A program made the translations under genes and the position numbers. From Spirochaetota bacterium (GTDB lineage Bacteria; Spirochaetota; UBA12135; COTS27), in the NCBI GenBank assembly GCA_030621685.1, contig JAUXHF010000030.1, positions 1-11,486 of the forward strand: 11,486 bases of DNA, given 5' to 3'. Positions 6,986 through 11,486 of this stretch are shown piece by piece. Position 1 is the first letter of the stretch. Every line of letters starts with the position of its first letter. The notes beneath the pieces were generated by a model, which was not told the origin of the DNA, ran no database searches, and saw only the letters and a list, made by a program, of their open reading frames with translations.

Positions 6986-8956
6986 ATGAAAAACTTTTTA
7001 TCTTTTTTACCAAAAGCACTTACTCATCCAGGCAGCGATGTCTCCGCCCTCAGCAAGACTTTCTTTCACAAAAATTTAGCGAAAAGTCAGGAATTTGAAA
7101 GCCTTACGCTTAAGGATAACGCCAAGAGTTTTTCCTACTTCCTTCAGCAAGAGCAAGAAAGAAGCTTTAGCCAAACTCTTCAGCAAACAAAGAACAGCTT
7201 TGAGAATTCCCAGCTGAAAAGCCTTACCTATGCAAAAACCCAGAAGAGTTTCCTTGATTCACAAGAGTATTCTAAGCAGGCAGAGCAAATAAACAATCGC
7301 GAAGATCTAGAACTAGAGGTGGAGCTACTCTCCAAAGAAAGCTCTAAGGCTGCCTTAAAAAAAGAAGATGAAACAAAAGAAGATGAAACAAAGCAAGAGA
7401 ATTGGCGTTTAGAAAAAACTCTAAGCCAAATTCTTTTTCTCTTGAAAAAACAGTTTTTAGCCCAAGGGCTAACAAAAAAACTTTCTAGCAAAAATGAAAA
7501 CCTATCACAGCTAAGCCGGCTGGAAAAACAAGCCCAAGCCATCACGTTACTTTCAAAGCTCCAAAACAAGCTTGTAGCCAGCGAGCAAACAGCTGATATA
7601 AGAAACATGCTGCTCGAAAAAACTAACGCGGCAAATAATAAGAAACAAAATCAATCAACAAAAACATCCCCTCTGCTACTCGATTCTAAGGCAGAGCTGC
7701 AGAAAACAAAAGATGGTAAAGACAGTAATCAGCAAAGTATAAAGCTTGCAAAACTTCAGGTAGCTGGGGCAACACATGCCGCCGAAATAAAAAACATTTC
7801 TAAGCAGCTCCAAAACTTACTTCAAACCCTAAGCAGCCAGAGCCAGCAGAGCCAAGCTCTGCTAGCTACAAGCAATGCTAACAGCAGCAGCCTCGTCCAA
7901 GCAGGAGGCGATGCTGGCAGCCTCGTCCAAGCAAGCGATGCTGGCAGCCAATCTTTTAAAGACTTGCTTCAGGCAACTGAAAAATTACTGAATTCATTCC
8001 TGCAAGACAAAACCTTTAGCCCCAAAGAGGCTACAAATTTCCTAGAATGGGCTAGCCGTTCATTAGAAAATACTTCGGGAAATAAAATAGCCGCTAAAAA
8101 TTCAGCGCAGCCTTTAGAGTATCAGCTGAATTCACAGCCAACCAAAAATAAGCGGCTAACTACAAAGCCCTCGCTGGCTGCCGCCCAGCATACTAACAAG
8201 CTTAACGCTAGCACCCATGCACCGCAAGGGCTAAGCAAGACAGCTACAAATTTTACAGGTCATGCGGGCAATGCTAGCCATGCGGTAGCCTCAGCCCAAA
8301 ACAGCGGAAATTCAGCCTTGAATTCAGCCTTGGAAACTCTGCATAAGGCAGAATCCAGCTCTAAGGAGTTTGAGCATGGGTATGATAAAAACCTTGCTAA
8401 AAATCAAGGCCCATCGCCATCGGAAAAAGCATCGCTACAAGGCCTCTTCCAACATTCTGCCCAAAAACAAAATTTTGATAAGGCTTCTTTAAACAAAAGT
8501 CTAAACCCTCTTGATAAAGCTGCCCTACTGGCTCAAATAAAAGGTAGCTTAAAAACCGTTATTGTGGGCAACAAAGAAGCGCTTATGGTAAAGCTAAACC
8601 CGAGGCATCTTGGCAACATCAGTGTGTTTTTGAAAAAAGAAGGTAACAAAGTATCGCTGAAATTGCTTGTACAAAATACACATGTTAAAGAGCTTGTTGA
8701 AAATAACTTCAATACGCTGAAACAAGAATTAGCTAAGGAGCACGTAAAACTTGAACAGTTCCAAATTGATATCGAACAAGAATCTAGCCAGCAGCCCAAA
8801 GAGCATGCTCATAAGCAATTCCAAAAACATAACTCTTTGCCACATGCAAGCGGCCATGTCAGCGGGCATACTTTCAACAAAGCCATTACCCAGCATGAGC
8901 TTCGCTCGCCGGTGCTGATAAATTCCGATATTACAAAGTTTTGGGCCACGGCATAA
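6986..8956 (+). CDS. fliK: Flagellar hook-length control protein FliK
   Basis: FliK is secreted through the flagellar export gate, measures hook length, and switches export from hook to filament substrates. This 656-residue protein has the family's two-part form: a long low-complexity region rich in Gln, Ser, Lys, Ala and Asn (about 1-510), and a conserved C-terminal hook-length domain (about 515-600). The domain contains LMVKLNPRHLG (LNPRHLG at 537-543), the equivalent of the LxPxxLG motif, then SLKLLVQNTHVKELVENN and LEQFQIDIEQ. No signal peptide or membrane segment is visible, as expected for a type III substrate. Tandem duplications (7361-7390, 7889-7948, 8311-8334) lie in the linker, which acts as the ruler in other bacteria. 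flgD and flgE follow, supporting the call. The ATG lacks a good ribosome binding site and follows a hairpin. Confidence 0.88.
   Translation: MKNFLSFLPKALTHPGSDVSALSKTFFHKNLAKSQEFESLTLKDNAKSFSYFLQQEQERSFSQTLQQTKNSFENSQLKSLTYAKTQKSFLDSQEYSKQAEQINNREDLELEVELLSKESSKAALKKEDETKEDETKQENWRLEKTLSQILFLLKKQFLAQGLTKKLSSKNENLSQLSRLEKQAQAITLLSKLQNKLVASEQTADIRNMLLEKTNAANNKKQNQSTKTSPLLLDSKAELQKTKDGKDSNQQSIKLAKLQVAGATHAAEIKNISKQLQNLLQTLSSQSQQSQALLATSNANSSSLVQAGGDAGSLVQASDAGSQSFKDLLQATEKLLNSFLQDKTFSPKEATNFLEWASRSLENTSGNKIAAKNSAQPLEYQLNSQPTKNKRLTTKPSLAAAQHTNKLNASTHAPQGLSKTATNFTGHAGNASHAVASAQNSGNSALNSALETLHKAESSSKEFEHGYDKNLAKNQGPSPSEKASLQGLFQHSAQKQNFDKASLNKSLNPLDKAALLAQIKGSLKTVIVGNKEALMVKLNPRHLGNISVFLKKEGNKVSLKLLVQNTHVKELVENNFNTLKQELAKEHVKLEQFQIDIEQESSQQPKEHAHKQFQKHNSLPHASGHVSGHTFNKAITQHELRSPVLINSDITKFWATA
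7361..7390 (+). repeat. 15-bp in-frame duplication in the FliK ruler region
   Basis: Two perfect copies of aaagaagatgaaaca encode KEDETKEDET, an acidic insertion of five residues in the N-terminal half of FliK. Confidence 0.9.
7889..7948 (+). repeat. About 30-bp in-frame duplication in the FliK ruler region
   Basis: The block agcctcgtccaagca occurs at 7889 and 7919, and gatgctggcagc follows each copy (7909 and 7937), encoding SLVQAG.. and SLVQAS.. with DAGS after each. The second unit has lost three bases, so the frame is kept. Confidence 0.85.
8311..8334 (+). repeat. 12-bp near-perfect duplication in FliK (SALNSALE)
   Basis: ttcagccttgaa is followed directly by ttcagccttgga, one mismatch in twelve, in the low-complexity region just before the C-terminal domain. 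Confidence 0.8.
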
Positions 8957-9077
8957 ATTGTTTTCTATAAAGTAAATATCAGTTTTATTATAAAAAAAAA
9001 CTTCCATGGAAAATACTTTCTAAGATTTTAAGAAAACCGATTTTTAAAACAACACTATAAAAATATTAGGATAGATA

Positions 9078-9614
9078 ATGGAAAACAAAATTACAGGAGA
9101 AGCCTTAACTAAGCTTTCTCAACAAGTAAATGAATTTAACTCAGAACTTCGTGCCAAACGAGAATATAGCGGTAACGATTTAGATAAAGATGCTTTCTTG
9201 AAGTTATTAACCGTTCAGCTTTCCAAGCAAGATCCGCTCTCGCCTATAGATAATACACAGTTTGTCGCCCAAATGGCACAATTCACATCTTTAGAGCAAA
9301 TGAAAAACTTAAACACCACTGTAGGAAAGTTACGAAAAGATTTCCAATCTACTTCCATGCTCTCTCTGATAGGTAGAGACGTTAGCTATTACGATGCTAG
9401 CCTTGAAGCCTATAAACGCGGCAAGGTCGAAAGTATCTTGATACATGGCCCTGATGCCCAGCCAAAACTTCGCGTTGCCGGCAAAGATGTAGCTTTTAGC
9501 GATATCACTGCCATACATGGTCCTGCTAAAACAGCGCAGACCAGCCCTGCTACAATTAAAACTGTAGAGACGAACACGGCTGCAAGCATAGGGGTTGAGG
9601 TTGAGGTTGATTGA
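9078..9614 (+). CDS. flgD: Flagellar hook capping protein FlgD
   Basis: FlgD sits at the tip of the growing hook and guides FlgE assembly. This 178-residue protein has the diagnostic N-terminal block: DAFLKLLTVQLSKQDPLSPI, then NTQFVAQMAQFTSLEQMKNL (about residues 37-77), matching the conserved FlgD core. The C-terminal part is short: one small beta-rich region (GRDVSYYD, KVESILIHGPDAQPKLRVAG, SDITAI) and a Thr/Ala-rich tail, unlike the longer tudor/FnIII-containing form in enterobacteria. The start has a clear ribosome binding site, AGGA at 9068-9071 six bases before the ATG. The tail ends in EVEVD, made by three ggttga units at 9593-9610, so the C-terminus was lengthened by slippage. It lies 121 bases after fliK. 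Confidence 0.93.
   Translation: MENKITGEALTKLSQQVNEFNSELRAKREYSGNDLDKDAFLKLLTVQLSKQDPLSPIDNTQFVAQMAQFTSLEQMKNLNTTVGKLRKDFQSTSMLSLIGRDVSYYDASLEAYKRGKVESILIHGPDAQPKLRVAGKDVAFSDITAIHGPAKTAQTSPATIKTVETNTAASIGVEVEVD
9593..9610 (+). repeat. 6-bp triplicate at the flgD C-terminus
   Basis: Three copies of ggttga, directly before the TGA stop, encode the VEVEV ending of FlgD. Confidence 0.8.
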
Positions 9615-9694
9615 AATCGCCAGCTCCAACAAGGCTTACGTTATTAGAAGCAAAAACCCTTTGCCCAGTACCTTCTAAAAAACAATACCTTGTA

Positions 9695-9730
9695 CTTGAA
9701 ATACTAACTTGAAATACTAACTCGAAATAC
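9695..9730. repeat. 13-bp tandem array upstream of flgE
   Basis: Copies of cttgaaatactaa start at 9695 and 9708, and a third, truncated copy with one mismatch (ctcgaaatac) at 9721. Each of the first two contains TTGAAA, a good -35 hexamer. The repeat lies in the 221-base flgD-flgE spacer. Confidence 0.88.
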
Positions 9731-9737
9731 TTAAAAT
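9709..9737 (+). promoter_or_regulatory. Sigma-70-type promoter for flgE
   Basis: TTGAAA (9709-9714) and TAAAAT (9732-9737) are separated by exactly 17 bases; each hexamer matches five of six consensus positions. The -35 element is part of the 13-bp array. Transcription would begin near 9744, about 90 bases before flgE. I saw no convincing sigma-28 motif here. Confidence 0.5.
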
Positions 9738-9773
9738 ATTAAAACTTCACAATATTTCCTTAGTATAAAAAAA

Positions 9774-9799
9774 CATAAAAAACATAAAAAACATAAAAA
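9774..9799. repeat. 9-bp tandem array in the flgE leader
   Basis: Nearly three copies of cataaaaaa start at 9774, 9783 and 9792, in the untranslated leader predicted for flgE. They make an A-rich, probably unstructured stretch upstream of the ribosome binding site. Confidence 0.8.
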
Positions 9800-9835
9800 T
9801 TACAATCACAACAGAGTGAGGAGAAAGACAGCCTA

Positions 9836-11230
9836 ATGATACGTTCACTTTTTTCGGGAGTTTCCGGCCTTAACAATCATCAAACAAGGATGGATGAAAT
9901 AGGTCATAACATAAGCAATGTAAATACCCATGGCTACAAACGTGGCAGGGTAACGTTTCAAGAAATATTCTCGCAGCGTCTTTCAGGAGCGGCAAGGCCA
10001 ACCGATGAGCGCGGCGGCATCAATCCTAAGCAAGTGGGCTTGGGGATGCAAATAGCGGCTATTGATACTATCCACACGCAAGGATCTTTGCAGACCACTG
10101 GCGTGAACACCGATGTAGCCATGGTAGGTCGCGGGTTTTTCATCAATAGAGCTGACCAGCAGTATCTTTACACCAGAGCCGGAGCTTTTTCTTTAGACGC
10201 TGAAGGATCTTTAGTGAATCAGGCAACAGGCTATAGAGTGCAGGGCTATCCCAGCATCACAAACGCCGATGGCACTACGGTTATTAATAAAAGCGCTACG
10301 ATGGAAGACCTAGTTGTTCCCATAGGGCAGAAGCTCCCAGCTCATGCCACAGAGCTCGTGAACTACCGTTCAAACTTAAATTTGCTAACGCCGGCTATTC
10401 CCGTAAATGCTAGCCCGGGGCAAGTAGCAGAGGGTACATGGACTTCCACGCTAAAAGTCTACGATAGCCGCGGCGACATCCAGCAGCTACAATTGCAGTT
10501 TCAAAAAAACATTGATTTGCTTACGCAAACAGAGCTAGAAAACGAATGGCTTGTTAGCGTAAGCGTAAGCGATGCAGCTGGCAACCTTGCCCCCAATGTC
10601 ATTGCTGCCAGCACGCCAGCCGATATAACCAACACCTTTATCTTGCGTTTTGATACCGCAGGGGCTATCCAATCTATTCTTGACCCAAACGATTTAGCCA
10701 CGCCCATCGGCGTAACCGGCGATGATATTAATGTAGCCTTAAGCTACACGATTCCCGGCTCAGACCCTTCAGTCATTCAGCTAAACCTAGGAACATCGGG
10801 GCTTTACGATGGCATAACTCAATTTGCTTCGCCGTCTACCACCAAGGCTTATTTCCAAGATGGCTACGCCTTAGGATATTTAGAGAACTTCAACATCAAT
10901 GACGAAGGCATAATTGTTGGTAACTTCACAAACGGCATACGCCAAGACATCGGGCAGCTAGCGGTAGCCACCTTCAACAACCCTGGCGGTTTAGAGCGAT
11001 CAGGCGAAACCTATTTCAGCGAGACCAACAACTCTGGATTAGCCTTAGTCGGCCAGGCCAGCAGCCTTGGGGCAGGTAAGATTCGCTCTGGTACCTTAGA
11101 GCTGTCTAACGTCGATTTGGCAGAGGAGTTTACCAATATGATTATCACACAACGGGGCTTTCAAGCAAACTCTCGGGTAATCACCACTTCCGATACTATG
11201 TTAGAAGAAGTATTAAGGCTCAAACGTTAA
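9836..11230 (+). CDS. flgE: Flagellar hook protein FlgE, spirochaete type
   Basis: FlgE polymerises into the hook joining the flagellar motor to the filament. The 464-residue protein opens with the rod/hook signature SLFSGVSGLNNHQTRMD and NISNVNTHGYKRGRVTFQ, followed by GAARPTDERGGINPKQVGLG and IDTIHTQGSLQTTGVNTD, all close to spirochaete hook proteins. It ends with the conserved D0 helix (LSNVDLAEEFTNMIITQRGF, NSRVITTSDTMLEEVLRL). Length agrees with spirochaete FlgE. Spirochaete hooks are covalently crosslinked through lysinoalanine made from a Lys and a Cys 13 residues apart, next to an Asn. Here Lys166 and Asn180 are in place but the Cys position is Ser179, and the protein has no cysteine at all. 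The ribosome binding site is GAGGAG (9818-9823). It follows flgD by 221 bases and ends with TAA TAA. Confidence 0.95.
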   Translation: MIRSLFSGVSGLNNHQTRMDEIGHNISNVNTHGYKRGRVTFQEIFSQRLSGAARPTDERGGINPKQVGLGMQIAAIDTIHTQGSLQTTGVNTDVAMVGRGFFINRADQQYLYTRAGAFSLDAEGSLVNQATGYRVQGYPSITNADGTTVINKSATMEDLVVPIGQKLPAHATELVNYRSNLNLLTPAIPVNASPGQVAEGTWTSTLKVYDSRGDIQQLQLQFQKNIDLLTQTELENEWLVSVSVSDAAGNLAPNVIAASTPADITNTFILRFDTAGAIQSILDPNDLATPIGVTGDDINVALSYTIPGSDPSVIQLNLGTSGLYDGITQFASPSTTKAYFQDGYALGYLENFNINDEGIIVGNFTNGIRQDIGQLAVATFNNPGGLERSGETYFSETNNSGLALVGQASSLGAGKIRSGTLELSNVDLAEEFTNMIITQRGFQANSRVITTSDTMLEEVLRLKR

Positions 11231-11256
11231 TAAGACTGAAAGGTTAGTTTCTCAAA

Positions 11257-11286
11257 TTTTCTAAAACACTCTTTTCTAAAACACTC
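11257..11286. repeat. 15-bp tandem duplication after flgE
   Basis: Two perfect copies of ttttctaaaacactc lie 27 bases after the flgE stop codon. No terminator-like stem is joined to them. Confidence 0.9.
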
Positions 11287-11326
11287 TTTGCCTAGCCTTT
11301 AATAAGCATACAAGCAAAAACTTTTC

Positions 11327-11480
11327 AGCAGAGCAAAGAACCCTGCCCTGTTTTCGGGATGGCGGAAAATAGCAGAAAAAAGCAGAGGCGCAATTTCTCT
11401 TTACAGGCTGGCTTAGCTTAGCTACATTTCAATATGTAGCTAAGCAGAGCAAAAGAACCCTGCCCTATTTTCGGGATAGC
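11327..11480. repeat. Pair of 37-38 bp direct repeats in the gene-free right end
   Basis: Copies at 11327-11363 and 11443-11480 share agcagagcaaa, gaaccctgccct and ttttcgggat, with about three differences including one extra A in the second. They bracket 79 bases that include a strong hairpin. No open reading frame, terminal inverted repeat or transposase is visible, so this looks like a dispersed intergenic repeat family cut by the window edge. The 256 bases after flgE contain no gene. Confidence 0.75.
11416..11445. promoter_or_regulatory. 12-bp perfect hairpin in the right intergenic region
   Basis: GCTTAGCTACAT and ATGTAGCTAAGC are perfect inverted repeats around a 6-base loop (ttcaat). 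No T tract follows on either strand, so it is not a typical intrinsic terminator. Its second arm overlaps the start of the second direct repeat. It could be part of the repeat element, a Rho-independent variant, or an operator. Confidence 0.6.
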
Positions 11481-11486
11481 AAAAAC

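Noticed and set aside
7228..7608. Minus-strand open frame of 126 codons
   Set aside because: It is the shadow of the Gln/Lys/Ser-rich fliK coding region; its composition is explained by that bias.
9040..9077. Possible sigma-28 flagellar promoter before flgD (taagatttt...ccgatttt)
   Set aside because: The spacing between the two halves is too short and the -10 half matches GCCGATAA only in part.
11327..11480. Repeat-spacer-repeat pattern resembling a CRISPR array
   Set aside because: Only two copies, an uneven 79-base spacer that itself contains a hairpin, and no cas gene in view.

Overview
The window looks like part of an AT-rich bacterial chromosome (AT content judged by eye), most probably a spirochaete. 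The strongest evidence is the hook protein FlgE: its length (464 aa), its N-terminal region and the fliK-flgD-flgE order all fit spirochaetes. Two surface-type lipoproteins agree with this. I cannot name the genus.

Layout. Positions 1-1152 (minus strand) hold a housekeeping pair: rpmF (ribosomal protein L32) followed by plsX (acyl-phosphate synthase), which is cut by the left edge. Positions 1153-1458 form a divergent intergenic region with an extended -10 promoter for rpmF, a palindrome and a 13-bp tandem array. Positions 1459-6745 (plus strand) hold two large paralogous lipoproteins of 773 and 834 aa. Each has a lipobox, a lamin-tail-like N-terminal region, an acidic calcium-loop-like motif, a metzincin-type HExxHxxxxxH zinc site with a Met-turn, a cysteine-rich C-terminal region and a shared KQxxFDDxQxVI tail. 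Between them lie the decayed 3' end of a third copy and an 81-bp direct repeat, so this is an expanding and decaying gene family. Positions 6986-11230 hold the flagellar hook genes fliK (hook-length control), flgD (hook cap) and flgE (hook), separated by unusually long spacers. The right end has no gene but carries a 15-bp tandem repeat, a pair of 37-38 bp direct repeats and a strong 12-bp hairpin.

How the parts work together. FlgD caps and FlgE builds the hook, and FliK measures it; rpmF-plsX links ribosome and phospholipid synthesis. The lipoproteins are probably cell-surface or periplasmic zinc proteases with unknown substrates; nothing in the sequence ties them functionally to the flagellum.

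Main points of interest: (1) FlgE keeps the Lys and Asn of the spirochaete lysinoalanine crosslink site but has Ser where the crosslinking Cys is expected. (2) The tandem metalloprotease lipoproteins come with a third, dead paralogue. (3) Short perfect tandem duplications occur in nearly every gene and spacer, in multiples of three inside genes but not outside, and one array carries the -35 elements of the likely flgE promoter.
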